Positions 17,148-25,675 of a DNA stretch of 64,000 nt are shown piece by piece. Source of the DNA: Desulfitobacterium_A nosdiversum (lineage in GTDB: Bacteria; Bacillota; Desulfitobacteriia; Desulfitobacteriales; Desulfitobacteriaceae). A model generated the notes under the pieces. It made no database searches and was not told the origin of the DNA. It saw nothing but the letters and a program-made list of their open reading frames with translations. The position numbers and the translations under genes were made by a program. Position 1 is the stretch's first letter. The number at the start of each line of letters is the position of its first letter. Location: assembly GCF_049860565.1 (NCBI RefSeq), contig NZ_CP172056.1:3906001-3970000 (forward strand). Direction: 5' to 3'.

Positions 17148-18017
17148 TTATTTTTTCATTTTGCTGACAGGAATGAAACCAGCTTTTTCAACATTTGCGT
17201 TTTGGAAGTCAGCGCTCATGATGTAGTCGAGATAAGCTTTAACCGTTCCTGTAGCCTCTCCTTTGGTATACATATGACCAAAAGCATAGATTGGGTATTT
17301 TCCACTGATAACTGCATCTGCACTATAAGCTACACCATTATATTTCAGAGCTTTTACAGTATCTTTCAAATATGCTGCATCGATATAACCAATTGATCCA
17401 GGAGTTTGTGCTACACCTGTAATTAAGTTACCTGTTGAATCCTGTGCTGTTGCTGCAGATGTGAAATCCTTACCGCCCATTACAACTTTGCTGATGGTTG
17501 CCCGGGAACCAGAGGAAGCCGCACGACCAATGATTGTAATTTTTACGTCTTTACCGCCAACTTCTTTCCAGTTTGTAATTTTACCTGTAAAGATATCTGT
17601 TAGTTGGGCTTGGCTTAAATCATCAACAGTTACATCTTTATTGACAATGATGAGGAAAGGCTCAACTGCAACTTGATGGTCAACCAATCCTTTGTCTTTT
17701 AAATCTGGAGCAGAATCAACCGTTACATCCGAACTACCGATATCAACAGATCCGCTTGCAACATTGTTTAATCCTGTGAAAGATCCGCCGCCGCTGATAT
17801 TTACTTGTACTCCGTTATTCTTAGCCATGAAATCTTTTGCAGCAGCTTGAGCCAACGGTTGCAGCGCAGTTGATCCAGCTGCCGTAATCGTTTTCTTGTC
17901 AATTGTAGCAGATTGTGCTGCCCCTTGAGGTGCAGCAGCTTGTCCGCAACCTGCGAGAGCTAATAAGGCAACTAAAGCTGTGCTAACAATAGCGATTCTG
18001 GACTTCGATTTAAACAT
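17148..18017 (-). CDS. pstS: Phosphate-binding lipoprotein PstS
   Basis: The 289-residue protein has a lipoprotein signal: a KSKSR basic start, a hydrophobic core and a lipobox LALAGCGQ with the lipidated Cys at about 24. Mature-part motifs TAAGSTALQPLA, SSDVTV and GRAASSGSRATISK supply the phosphate-binding Ser/Thr/Arg/Asp residues typical of PstS. It catches phosphate at the cell surface for PstC-PstA. Six TTAACA-like repeats, four of them 11 bp apart, lie immediately upstream. Confidence 0.97.
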   Translation of the reverse strand: MFKSKSRIAIVSTALVALLALAGCGQAAAPQGAAQSATIDKKTITAAGSTALQPLAQAAAKDFMAKNNGVQVNISGGGSFTGLNNVASGSVDIGSSDVTVDSAPDLKDKGLVDHQVAVEPFLIIVNKDVTVDDLSQAQLTDIFTGKITNWKEVGGKDVKITIIGRAASSGSRATISKVVMGGKDFTSAATAQDSTGNLITGVAQTPGSIGYIDAAYLKDTVKALKYNGVAYSADAVISGKYPIYAFGHMYTKGEATGTVKAYLDYIMSADFQNANVEKAGFIPVSKMKK

Positions 18018-18069
18018 GTTTTAATTTCCCCCTTAAATTCACTCTTAAATTATTTGAAGCAATTTACAA

Positions 18070-18128
18070 AATGAATTATAGTTAATGTTTGTTAATTAAC
18101 AATGAAATAATCGTAAAAGGTATGTTAA
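18070..18128 (-). promoter_or_regulatory. Pho box upstream of pstS
   Basis: Read on the minus strand: TTAACA, TTTACG, TTCATT, TTAACA at exactly 11-bp spacing (18123, 18112, 18101, 18090), then TTAACT and TTCATT at 10-bp spacing. This matches the Bacillus PhoP recognition pattern of TTAACA-like hexamers with about 5-bp spacers. The first hexamer overlaps the stop codon of the response-regulator gene. Confidence 0.85.
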
Positions 18129-18835
18129 TTTTTTGCTGCTTGATTTGAAGTAATAGAAGCAAATCGATAACCGATGCCCCGTACAGACTCGATGACTGGA
18201 CCCAGAGACTTAAGTTTATTTCTTAAATTACTGATATGGACATCCACGGTTCGTGTATCACCGCTTGCTTGATAACCCCATACTTTCTGCATAAGATATT
18301 CACGACTAAAAACTTGATTCGGTCTTTTTAGAAAGATATGCAATAGTTCAAATTCCTTAGCTGTTAAATTCATGTTTTCTCCCGCTAAAGTGACAATGTA
18401 ACTATCTGGCCATAATTCAAGTTCTCCCCAAAGAATGGATTTTTCTTTTTCCGGTTCACCGCTGCGTTTACCTTCACGAAATCTAGCCTTAACCCGAGCC
18501 AATAATTCTCGAGTGCTGAAGGGTTTTGTTACATAATCGTCTGCTCCTAATTCCAGTCCGATTACTTTATCCGCTACTTCATCCCTCGCACTTAACATGA
18601 TTATCGGCAGGTTTGTTGTATCTGAATTTGATCGAATTGCCTTACAAACTTCATATCCATCCAACTCAGGCAGCATTACATCTAACATCACTAAATCAGG
18701 ATGTTCAGCATAAACCATCTCCAATCCTTTTTTACCATCTCCGGCAACTTTAACGTCATATCCTTCCCGCGTTAAATTGAACGTCACAAGCTCTTGAATG
18801 ACCTGTTCATCTTCGATTAATAATATTTTAGGCAT
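18125..18835 (-). CDS. PhoB/PhoP-family response regulator, no partner kinase adjacent
   Basis: A 236-residue OmpR-class regulator. The receiver domain has the acidic pair at EDEQ, phospho-acceptor Asp53 in LVMLDVMLPELDGYEVC and Lys in DDYVTKPFSTREL. The winged helix ends RTVDVHISNLRNKLKSLGPVIESVRGIGYRF. It should bind the Pho boxes that flank it. The usual PhoR-type histidine kinase gene is missing on both sides: pstS lies downstream, and an unrelated membrane protein gene ends upstream. Confidence 0.92.
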   Translation of the reverse strand: MPKILLIEDEQVIQELVTFNLTREGYDVKVAGDGKKGLEMVYAEHPDLVMLDVMLPELDGYEVCKAIRSNSDTTNLPIIMLSARDEVADKVIGLELGADDYVTKPFSTRELLARVKARFREGKRSGEPEKEKSILWGELELWPDSYIVTLAGENMNLTAKEFELLHIFLKRPNQVFSREYLMQKVWGYQASGDTRTVDVHISNLRNKLKSLGPVIESVRGIGYRFASITSNQAAKN

Positions 18836-18904
18836 TTTGACATTCCCCCCGCCGGTTTGGAGTTGTAATTTATTATTTAAGCCATTTCAAGTTTATTCGC
18901 TCCG

Positions 18905-18943
18905 TGTTAATTCAAAATGAAAAACAGGTTAATTTATTGTTAA
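18905..18943 (-). promoter_or_regulatory. Pho box upstream of the phosphate response regulator
   Basis: On the minus strand TTAACA, TTAACC, TTCATT and TTAACA begin 11 bp apart (18938, 18927, 18916, 18905 as leftmost bases). This is a PhoP-type box about 70 bp before the ATG, so the regulator probably controls itself. Confidence 0.8.
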
Positions 18944-18961
18944 AAAATAAATTTTTAACAA

Positions 18962-19004
18962 TAAAAAAGCCGCTGAATCACTAACGCAACCCAGTCGGCT
19001 TTCA
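18962..19004 (-). terminator. Terminator of the CoA-transferase operon
   Basis: AAAGCCG-CTGA and CAG-TCGGCTTT pair as a stem of about 10 bp with one interruption. TTTTTTA follows on the minus strand, 85 bp after the last gene of the operon. Confidence 0.75.
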
Positions 19005-19088
19005 CTCTACTACCCAATATTCTTCAAAGTTTTAATACATAAATCTTTAATATTTATGTCGTAATTGTTTATATGGGATTATTTTCTT

Positions 19089-20339
19089 TTACAAACTAAC
19101 TCCCTGGTCATTTCTAACTACTGCTTCTTTATAGACAAGCGGCCATTTGTCAAAGAAGGTGTTGAAATAGAGGAATACCATGAGTAAGGCAAATTGACCA
19201 GCCAGAACGCCCATGACCGGGAAGCCCATTCCGAGATCATTCCCGGCAAATGGAAGAAGTTTGTAAACTTTAAGCCAGGTAAGGCCAAAAACAGTTCCAA
19301 GCCCAAGCCAGATCACGAGTCGGATAGCAACCCGCTTGGCAGGACTTGAGACGATTTCGGCGCCGGGGTAGTCATCGAACAGGTGATGCCAGCACAACAT
19401 GGCAACAATGACTGACAGCTCCAGGGAAGCGGCTGTAACGTACGAATTAACTCCGGGATTGATGTTAAAAGCATGAATCAAAGCGACATAAAGAGCAGGA
19501 GTTAAATAGCCGCCTAGTATTAGAGCCCCCACTACACCGATAAGCCCCATCCAAGGCTGTTTTCCGGTAATAAGCTTATAAGGATAACCTTCCCCGCCTT
19601 CCGCCGGAATGAGGAACCAGAGAATAAATCCTTGACAGAAGGCCAGCACCGCCGGCCAGGATCCCATGGGCTGAGTGATAATGTCGTGCCCGCCCAGTTG
19701 AAAGTTCATAAAGCTGGGAATGAACATGGCAAACCAAACCAGTAAAGCAAATACGGTGCTCATCATCATCACAGCTAAGCCGTCAAGGGGAGGCTTCAAA
19801 TTACCGGCCCATGGTTTCTTTTGAAATAGAGACACAAAAGGAATTTGGGCGATAAGCACAGGAAGGACATAGAAATTGGCAGCTTCCCATCCTTCAAGGG
19901 CCAAATGAAGTTCGGCAGCATTTTTGGGAGTAAACATAATGGCAAGATTGAAGGGCTTCCACCAGATACCGATAAAAGATATCAAAATGAAATAAGCAGC
20001 GATCCCACAGACAAAACTGAGAAAGGTATACCAGATTCCGGCACCGGGTTGTTTCTTCGTCAATGCATATTTTCCATAGTTGCCAAATATCAGAGTCTGC
20101 CAGACCCAGGCACTGATACTGCACCAAAAAAAGGTTCCTTCCACAAACGTGCTTACGAAATTTTTGGCCAGAGCGGGTTCTACGGCTTGGAGCCCTGCCG
20201 CAGCCGTTGCCGTAATGAAAGCTTTGGCCACTGTCGCCCAAACCGGCCAGTAAATGAGAGCGTAGGCAAAACAGATGATTATGCCCACCATCCCGGTGGT
20301 CAGCTTGCTGTTAAATCGTCTTTTTACGATATAATCCAT
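19089..20339 (-). CDS. Polytopic membrane protein of the CoA-transferase operon
   Basis: The 416-residue protein has about ten to eleven hydrophobic helices, is rich in Trp and Phe, and shows no signature I can name. It follows the acyl-CoA dehydrogenase gene by 27 bp and ends the operon, so a carrier for the acid that the CoA-transferase activates is a reasonable guess. The motif stretches SWPAVLAFCQGFILWFLIP and PAEGGEGYPYK in mid-protein may help family searches. The ATG has GGGAGG 7 nt upstream. Confidence 0.7.
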   Translation of the reverse strand: MDYIVKRRFNSKLTTGMVGIIICFAYALIYWPVWATVAKAFITATAAAGLQAVEPALAKNFVSTFVEGTFFWCSISAWVWQTLIFGNYGKYALTKKQPGAGIWYTFLSFVCGIAAYFILISFIGIWWKPFNLAIMFTPKNAAELHLALEGWEAANFYVLPVLIAQIPFVSLFQKKPWAGNLKPPLDGLAVMMMSTVFALLVWFAMFIPSFMNFQLGGHDIITQPMGSWPAVLAFCQGFILWFLIPAEGGEGYPYKLITGKQPWMGLIGVVGALILGGYLTPALYVALIHAFNINPGVNSYVTAASLELSVIVAMLCWHHLFDDYPGAEIVSSPAKRVAIRLVIWLGLGTVFGLTWLKVYKLLPFAGNDLGMGFPVMGVLAGQFALLMVFLYFNTFFDKWPLVYKEAVVRNDQGVSL

Positions 20340-20366
20340 ACATTATCCTCCCAATCGGATTAATAA

Positions 20367-21518
20367 TTAAACGATGCCTTTGATTTTCGCAACAGCCGAA
20401 CCTACAACCATCTTCAGCACTTCGGATGTGCCCACTCCGATATCAAGCAGTCTTCCATCCCGGGCATAGCGTTCCAGGTCGTTGTACTTCATGTAACCGT
20501 GACCGCCGAATATTTGCAGGGCTTTGTGACAAACTTCATTCACGACTTCAGCCACAAAGATTTTCGCCACAGAGGTATCCAAAGCATAATCCTTTCCGCT
20601 ATCTCTTTTCTTTGCCGTTTCAAAAACCAGCAGGTTAGCGGCTTCCAACTTTACATACATATCCGCCAACATTTCCTGAATCGAAAAAAGTGTGTTCAGC
20701 GGTTTGCCGAAGGCGCTTCTCCTGTTTGCATATTCCGCAGCAGTCTCCAGGGCGGCTTCGGCAATGCCCAGCCCCATGGAAGCCATCCCCAGACGTCCTC
20801 CTACCAAACCATACATAGCGATTTTAAAACCGTCATTCATCTTGCCGATCATGTTGTCATGGGGGATGACGCAATCCTTAAAGCTTAATCCCGTGGTATA
20901 GGAACTGCGGCATCCCATTTTTTCTTCCGGAGCGCCAATTGCAAATCCAGGCGTCCCTTTCTCCACGATAAACATGCTGATGCCTTTTGCTCCGGCATCC
21001 ACATCAGTCTTTAAAGCAACGAAATAAATATCGGCTAACCCGCCATTGGTACAAAAATATTTAGCTCCATTCAAAACCCAGCCGGCATCAGTATTTGCGG
21101 CTACAGATTTAATTCCGGCAGCATCAGAACCCGCCTGAGCCTCGCTGATGTCATAGGCAGCTATTTTTTTACCTTGGATAAGATCGGGCAGGTATTTCTG
21201 TTTTTGGGCCTCGGTTCCGAATTTCAAGAGGACGTCAATAGCCATCCAATGCACGTGAAAGGTTAAGGCTACACCGGCACTCGCTTTGGCCAATTCTTTA
21301 GCCGCCATGTGGGTCGTCACGGAATCATAGCCACTACCGCCGTATTCAGCAGTATAATTCATACCAAAGAATCCTTCTTTGGCCATCATACCTGACAGTT
21401 CACTTGGAAACCTACACTCCAGATCCAGATCCCTGGCAATAGGCCGAAGGTGATTTTTACAGAATATCCTGGCTCTCTCTATAACATCACTGCGTGCTTC
21501 ATTTTCGGAAACGTTCAA
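20367..21518 (-). CDS. Acyl-CoA dehydrogenase
   Basis: A 383-residue flavoprotein of the usual ACAD length. Marks are AYDISEAQAGSDAAG (first ACAD signature), YTTGLSFKDCVIP, the C-terminal IFGGHGYMKYNDLERYARDGR signature and VGTSEVLKMVV near the end, with Glu in TSEV-type context as candidate catalytic base region. It oxidises an acyl-CoA to the enoyl-CoA. I chose TTG at 21518, 8 nt after AGGAGG; the GTG at 21527 overlaps that site. It follows the CoA-transferase genes, with a strong 9-bp hairpin in the gap. Confidence 0.93.
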   Translation of the reverse strand: MNVSENEARSDVIERARIFCKNHLRPIARDLDLECRFPSELSGMMAKEGFFGMNYTAEYGGSGYDSVTTHMAAKELAKASAGVALTFHVHWMAIDVLLKFGTEAQKQKYLPDLIQGKKIAAYDISEAQAGSDAAGIKSVAANTDAGWVLNGAKYFCTNGGLADIYFVALKTDVDAGAKGISMFIVEKGTPGFAIGAPEEKMGCRSSYTTGLSFKDCVIPHDNMIGKMNDGFKIAMYGLVGGRLGMASMGLGIAEAALETAAEYANRRSAFGKPLNTLFSIQEMLADMYVKLEAANLLVFETAKKRDSGKDYALDTSVAKIFVAEVVNEVCHKALQIFGGHGYMKYNDLERYARDGRLLDIGVGTSEVLKMVVGSAVAKIKGIV

Positions 21519-21546
21519 ACAATCCACCTCCTGTAGTATTTCCAGA

Positions 21547-21568
21547 GAGGCCTACGCGGGTAGGCCTC
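21547..21568. other. Perfect 9-bp intercistronic hairpin
   Basis: GAGGCCTAC and GTAGGCCTC form a stem with loop GCGG between the CoA-transferase B and acyl-CoA dehydrogenase genes. No U-run follows, so an mRNA processing or stability element is more likely than a terminator. Confidence 0.6.
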
Positions 21569-21584
21569 CTAATATAATTGCTGA

Positions 21585-22244
21585 TTATAATTTCATTTCG
21601 CAGAAAGTATCAGCAACGATAAAGTCAGCCTCCGTACATGCTTCAATGTCTTGGAGAGTTACACCCGGGGCATGTTCTTTTAATATAAGGACATTTTCTC
21701 CGACATCAAACACAGCCTTATCGGTGATGATCGTCTTAACACAGCTTTTTCCTGTTAGCGGGAGAGTACATTTCTTAAGAATTTTGGATTCCCCGCTTTT
21801 GTCGGTATGCATAAGGCAGGCAATCACTTGTTCTGTGCCATAGCAAAGATCCATGGCTCCCCCGATCCCTGGCCACCATTTGCCGTTGCGTTGAACCGCC
21901 CAGTTGGCAATGTTGCCCAACTGGTCAACTTCCAGCGCACCCAAGACGGTAATATCTAAGATCCCGCTGCGCATTGCCCCTAATGAGGTCGCCAAATCCA
22001 TAATGGCTGCCCCTGGCAGCAAAGTAACGGGTTCTGAACCGGCATTGGTCATATCGGCTTGAGCTGCTGAGGCTTTTGGTTTGGGTCCAACCCCGAAAAC
22101 GCCATTTTCCGCATGAAACATAACTTTAACGCCCTCAGGCAAATAATTTGAAGCCTGGGTCGGCATGCCAAATCCTAAATTGGCAAGTTGTCCGTCTTTC
22201 ATTTCGCCTGCAACACGTTTTGCAATTAATATTCTGGGATCCAT
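21585..22244 (-). CDS. CoA-transferase family I, subunit B
   Basis: This protein of 219 residues has the family I beta-subunit pattern. The catalytic Glu lies in MFHAENGVFGVGP (SENG-type motif, about residue 46), followed by GAAIMDLATSLGAMRSG and GMGGAMDL-like GIGGAMDLCYG. It transfers CoA between a short-chain acyl-CoA such as acetyl-CoA and a carboxylic acid (acetoacetate, butyrate or another). The alpha-subunit gene lies 34 bp upstream. Confidence 0.92.
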   Translation of the reverse strand: MDPRILIAKRVAGEMKDGQLANLGFGMPTQASNYLPEGVKVMFHAENGVFGVGPKPKASAAQADMTNAGSEPVTLLPGAAIMDLATSLGAMRSGILDITVLGALEVDQLGNIANWAVQRNGKWWPGIGGAMDLCYGTEQVIACLMHTDKSGESKILKKCTLPLTGKSCVKTIITDKAVFDVGENVLILKEHAPGVTLQDIEACTEADFIVADTFCEMKL

Positions 22245-22278
22245 GTTCGTTCCTCCTCATTGTTAAGCTAAAAAATTT

Positions 22279-23040
22279 TTATTCTTCAGGGGTCAATTTC
22301 CCGATTTTGAGCCAATGGCGGCGATAAATCTCGTCATGCTCTTCCAGGCTTAATCCCTTAACCACCGCTTGGACAAAAGGAGCCGGAGTTCCTACCCGCT
22401 CGGGTGGAATGGTGCCCACGGGAACAATTTCTTCCACTTCTGCCACCGTATAATCACAAGCCATGGCAACCATCGGGTTGCAATTCATGCTGGTATGACG
22501 ATATTCTAAATTGCCCATTTCATCCGCGCGCCAAGCTTTGACCAGACCGATCGGCGCTCTCAGAGCAGGCTCGACAAAGCACTTAATACCGTTGACTTCA
22601 ATCACCTGTTTCGGTTCTTTCAACTCGGGGAAGAGTGCGGGGTCGTCCAGAATGCCTACGCCGACAGGAACAAGGACACCGCCGAGTCCCATGGCGCCGG
22701 CCCGTACTTTTTCAATCCAGGTACCCATTGGATAAAATTGTTCCACTTTCAGGTTGCCCTTTAGGTATTCATCGGTTGACTCTTGAGTCGTTCCGACGTG
22801 AGATGAAATAATTTCTTTCACTAAACCGTTCTTGTATAGCATGGCCCTTCCGAACCCGCCTAAGCCGGGTTCATTGGTTATCAGGGTAATTTCACGTATT
22901 TGGTTTTTGATTAACCACTCGATACAGCAAGTGGGTTCTCCGGCACCAACGAATCCTCCCATCATAATGGTCGCGCCGTTTTGGGGAATAACACTTAGTG
23001 CTTCATCCATAGATTTAAGTTTGTTTGCAAATTTAGACAC
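22279..23040 (-). CDS. CoA-transferase family I, subunit A
   Basis: A 253-residue alpha subunit with GGFVGAGEPTCCIEWLI near the N-terminus (the GGFG.G.P type glycine-rich motif). Later come GVGILDDPAL and the family stretch ALRAPIGLVKAWRADEMGNLEYR. It is the first gene of the operon. The GTG start has GGAGGG 7 nt upstream. A sigma-54 promoter lies about 70 bp before the start. Confidence 0.92.
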   Translation of the reverse strand: MSKFANKLKSMDEALSVIPQNGATIMMGGFVGAGEPTCCIEWLIKNQIREITLITNEPGLGGFGRAMLYKNGLVKEIISSHVGTTQESTDEYLKGNLKVEQFYPMGTWIEKVRAGAMGLGGVLVPVGVGILDDPALFPELKEPKQVIEVNGIKCFVEPALRAPIGLVKAWRADEMGNLEYRHTSMNCNPMVAMACDYTVAEVEEIVPVGTIPPERVGTPAPFVQAVVKGLSLEEHDEIYRRHWLKIGKLTPEE

Positions 23041-23109
23041 TTACATTCCCTCCATAAGATCGTAATCTTTCGTTGGTTTAAAACTGATGGCCATCAGCAT
23101 TTTCATATT

Positions 23110-23127
23110 ATGCAATAACCATGCCAA
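23110..23127 (-). promoter_or_regulatory. Sigma-54 (-24/-12) promoter of the CoA-transferase operon
   Basis: On the minus strand TTGGCATGGTTATTGCAT fits the TTGGCACG-N4-TTGC consensus with only one mismatch in the conserved blocks, including the GG at -24 and GC at -12. The sigma-54 activator gene lies directly upstream. Confidence 0.88.
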
Positions 23128-23162
23128 AGAAATTCATGTTCATCCATCCGCAAATATGCAGC

Positions 23163-23198
23163 AAAAAAGCTCCTGATTTCTCTATTCAGGAGCTTTCT
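23163..23198 (-). terminator. Terminator of the sigma-54 activator gene
   Basis: AAAGCTCCTGA (23166-23176) and TCAGGAGCTTT (23186-23196) form an 11-bp stem. On the minus strand TTTTTTGC follows. Confidence 0.88.
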
Positions 23199-23212
23199 TG
23201 CTGTGACTTAAG

Positions 23213-23225
23213 GTTACATATGTCG
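23213..23225. promoter_or_regulatory. Candidate upstream activator site (copy 1)
   Basis: GTTACATATGTCG contains the palindrome ACATATGT about 90-100 bp upstream of the sigma-54 promoter, the usual enhancer distance. A near-identical motif recurs before the activator gene itself. Confidence 0.45.
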
Positions 23226-23246
23226 CAAAAGGCTACGCTCAATTAA

Positions 23247-24617
23247 TCACATAATATTTAGTTTTTCCATCTTTCTATACAATACTGAACGTTGCATATT
23301 CAACAATCGCGCCGCCTTAGCCTTGTTGCCGTTTGTTTGTTCTAAAACATGCAGAATCATGTCCCGTTCGGTATCGGAGATATGGCTGCGAAAACTTTGG
23401 CTTTCAATCACGGTCGAATTTCCGCTGTCGCAGCCATTCTCCCAAGGCTTGATCGGAATATTACGAATGTCTATGATCGAATCCTGACTCCAGTTGATCG
23501 CTTGCTCAAGAATATTTTCCAGTTCTCTGACATTTCCCGGCCAGTAATAGGCTTTCATAATCTTCAGGGATTCCGGGGTTATGCCTTTGGCATCAGCACC
23601 AATTCTCGAGTTTATCCGAGTAATCAAAGCATCCACCAAGAGAGGCAAATCTTCAACTCTATCCCGCAGAGGCGGCATATTAATTTCCAATACATTTAAA
23701 CGGTAGTAAAGGTCTTCGCGAAACTTCTTTTCTTTGACCAGTTGTTTTAAATCCATATGAGTTGATGCAATAACCCGGACATCCAGTTTGGTAGGAGAGG
23801 TGGCCCCAATTCGCCATACTTCCCTTTCCTGCAATACCCGGAGCAGCTTAACCTGCATATAGTGAGGCATATCGCCTATTTCATCCAATAAAATGGTCCC
23901 AGTGTCTGCCAGTTCAAACTTACCCGGGTTTCCTCCCTTTTTTGCCCCGGTAAACGCCCCCTCAACATAGCCAAATAATTCGGATTCGAGAAGGTTTTCC
24001 GGTATTGCGCCACAATTGACACTGATAAAAGGGCCCTCACGCCTGACGGAGCGGGTGTGAATCGCCTGGGCAACAATTTCTTTGCCGGTACCGCTTTCCC
24101 CAGTAATGAGTAATGTTGAACTGGTTCGTGAAGCTTTCCGGGCCAGTTTTTTTACATATAACATGGGTGGTGTTTCTCCCATGATATCCAGGCAAGTACA
24201 AAGCGTCCGCACAGTGCTTTCCGGTTTACCCGGCCTTGCTAGTTTTTGCGCAATTTCCTTAGCGATGGTTTGATCGGGGAACAACGTTTTGACCATGGCG
24301 CCAATAATCTGTCCGTCAATTTTTAAGGGAAACCGTGCCACCAGAAATTCCCTGGCATTAATCTTTAGTGTCTCTCCCCAGATAGAATAGCCTTGCCCAA
24401 CTGTCTCAAACAACCTGCAATTAGGAATTATATCCCATATTTTTTTATCCAATACATCATTCTCAGTGTAATTAAGAATTTCCAGGAAAAACGAGTTAAT
24501 AAAAAAGATGGTTCCTGTGTTGTCAATCGCCATGATTCCTTCAAAGGGATTGTCGAGAATTGTCTTTAGCCTGTCATACTGCCTAAAGCTGAATTGTTTA
24601 GCAACTACACGGTTCAT
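23247..24617 (-). CDS. PAS-containing sigma-54-dependent transcriptional activator
   Basis: A 456-residue regulator: N-terminal PAS domain (IMAIDNTGTIFFINSFFLEILNYTENDVL), then a central AAA+ domain with Walker A GESGTGKE, the sigma-54 contact loop GAFTGA, Walker B TILLDEIGDM and the arginine-finger region. A C-terminal Fis-type helix-turn-helix follows (NGNKAKAARLLNMQRSVLYRKMEKL). It should open the sigma-54 promoter before the CoA-transferase operon. The ligand sensed by PAS is unknown. I chose ATG at 24617, 7 nt after TAGGAGG. Confidence 0.93.
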   Translation of the reverse strand: MNRVVAKQFSFRQYDRLKTILDNPFEGIMAIDNTGTIFFINSFFLEILNYTENDVLDKKIWDIIPNCRLFETVGQGYSIWGETLKINAREFLVARFPLKIDGQIIGAMVKTLFPDQTIAKEIAQKLARPGKPESTVRTLCTCLDIMGETPPMLYVKKLARKASRTSSTLLITGESGTGKEIVAQAIHTRSVRREGPFISVNCGAIPENLLESELFGYVEGAFTGAKKGGNPGKFELADTGTILLDEIGDMPHYMQVKLLRVLQEREVWRIGATSPTKLDVRVIASTHMDLKQLVKEKKFREDLYYRLNVLEINMPPLRDRVEDLPLLVDALITRINSRIGADAKGITPESLKIMKAYYWPGNVRELENILEQAINWSQDSIIDIRNIPIKPWENGCDSGNSTVIESQSFRSHISDTERDMILHVLEQTNGNKAKAARLLNMQRSVLYRKMEKLNIM

Positions 24618-24623
24618 GACCAA

Positions 24624-24933
24624 ACCTCCTAACTCATCCTTAAACTTTCTGAATATATACTCTTTGCAAAAATTGTACCAATCAGGTACTCCTTTAAAAC
24701 ATTAGTCTTTTCATTTAAGCCTGTATTAATTATGTCTCATTTAGTGACATATGTCCACTATTGAGTCACCTGTTTGTTGTAAGCTGTCCCCGATATAGAC
24801 AATAAATATTATTATATTTTTACATAAGCTTTACAATTCTTTAACTTTTCCTTACTTCGCGCTAATACACGTTTTACGTAATAGATATACACTTTACGTA
24901 AAAATTAAATATCAATTATAAGAGAGGTGTAAC
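24624..24933. promoter_or_regulatory. Divergent control region with two palindrome types
   Basis: This stretch separates the sigma-54 activator from the plus-strand phospholipase-like gene. It holds AGTGACATATGTCCACT (24743-24759), which shares the GACATATGTC core with the site at 23213, and nearby TGTCTCA and TGAGTCA half-sites. Closer to the plus-strand gene the palindrome TTACGTAA occurs twice, exactly 20 bp apart (24874 and 24894). A weak promoter TTAACT-16-TAATAC overlaps this area. Confidence 0.5.
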
Positions 24934-25647
24934 ATGAGCAAAGAAAACTTCTCTGCCCTTGTAACAATGACTAAGATTTTTTTAGCTCCAATGACTCCTC
25001 TGCAGTATTTTCTGGATACCCCGGGCTTAAGTCATGACTATTTTCTTAGACAAGCTTATATTATGTTGACCAATGACGGTAAAGATGAAGTCCGCACTTT
25101 TTTTCAGCCTTATCATCCTTGGATTCGCAAAGGATTGTTCTGGGCCGATCAAGGTTGGAAAAATGTTTGCCATTTTTATGCTAATCCTGAGAAGTCCGGA
25201 AGCACATATTGGCCCGGGGCGACTGCAGAAGCCCAATATTATTTCAATCATGCATTAACCTATTTTTCCAAAGACGTTATCAAAGGAATGTTTTATTTAG
25301 GCGCATCTCTTCATATCGTTCAAGACATGACTGAACCCCATCATTCCATAGGCTCCGTTTTTGACGGCCACCAGGAATTTGAGAAATGGGTAACTCGACA
25401 TTGGGAGGATTATAAAACCGATGAAGGAGGGTTCTATCCAAACTTTACCCATCCGAGTCAATGGATTGAGTTTAATGCGGCCCAATCCGTTTCATATTAT
25501 CCGCTCGTTTCCTCACATGCCTCTTGTAATGAGGAAACATATAAGAATGCCGCAAAAGATATTATCCCTCTGACAATTCAAACAACTGCCGGTTACTTGG
25601 ATTTTATGAAAAATCAACTTAAAGGAATCACATTAAGGCTTCAATAG
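24934..25647 (+). CDS. Zinc-dependent phospholipase C-like protein
   Basis: The 237-residue protein resembles the catalytic domain of bacterial zinc phospholipase C (B. cereus PLC, clostridial alpha-toxin). Likely metal ligands lie in NVCHFYAN (His about 80), GASLHIVQDMTEPHHS (His, Asp, His) and DGHQEFEKW (His, Glu). It would hydrolyse phospholipid head groups. No clear signal peptide is seen, and the N-terminal Trp ligand of secreted PLCs is not at the start, so either processing differs or the protein stays inside. The gene heads a plus-strand trio with a c-di-GMP protein and a chemoreceptor. Confidence 0.82.
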   Translation: MSKENFSALVTMTKIFLAPMTPLQYFLDTPGLSHDYFLRQAYIMLTNDGKDEVRTFFQPYHPWIRKGLFWADQGWKNVCHFYANPEKSGSTYWPGATAEAQYYFNHALTYFSKDVIKGMFYLGASLHIVQDMTEPHHSIGSVFDGHQEFEKWVTRHWEDYKTDEGGFYPNFTHPSQWIEFNAAQSVSYYPLVSSHASCNEETYKNAAKDIIPLTIQTTAGYLDFMKNQLKGITLRLQ

Positions 25648-25675
25648 ATTCCTGTTTTATTAAAGGGGATTGATC

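Noticed and set aside
19845..20363. Long antisense frames over the membrane protein and acyl-CoA dehydrogenase genes
   Set aside because: They are shadows in GC-richer coding sequence without ribosome binding sites; the minus-strand genes have clear family motifs.
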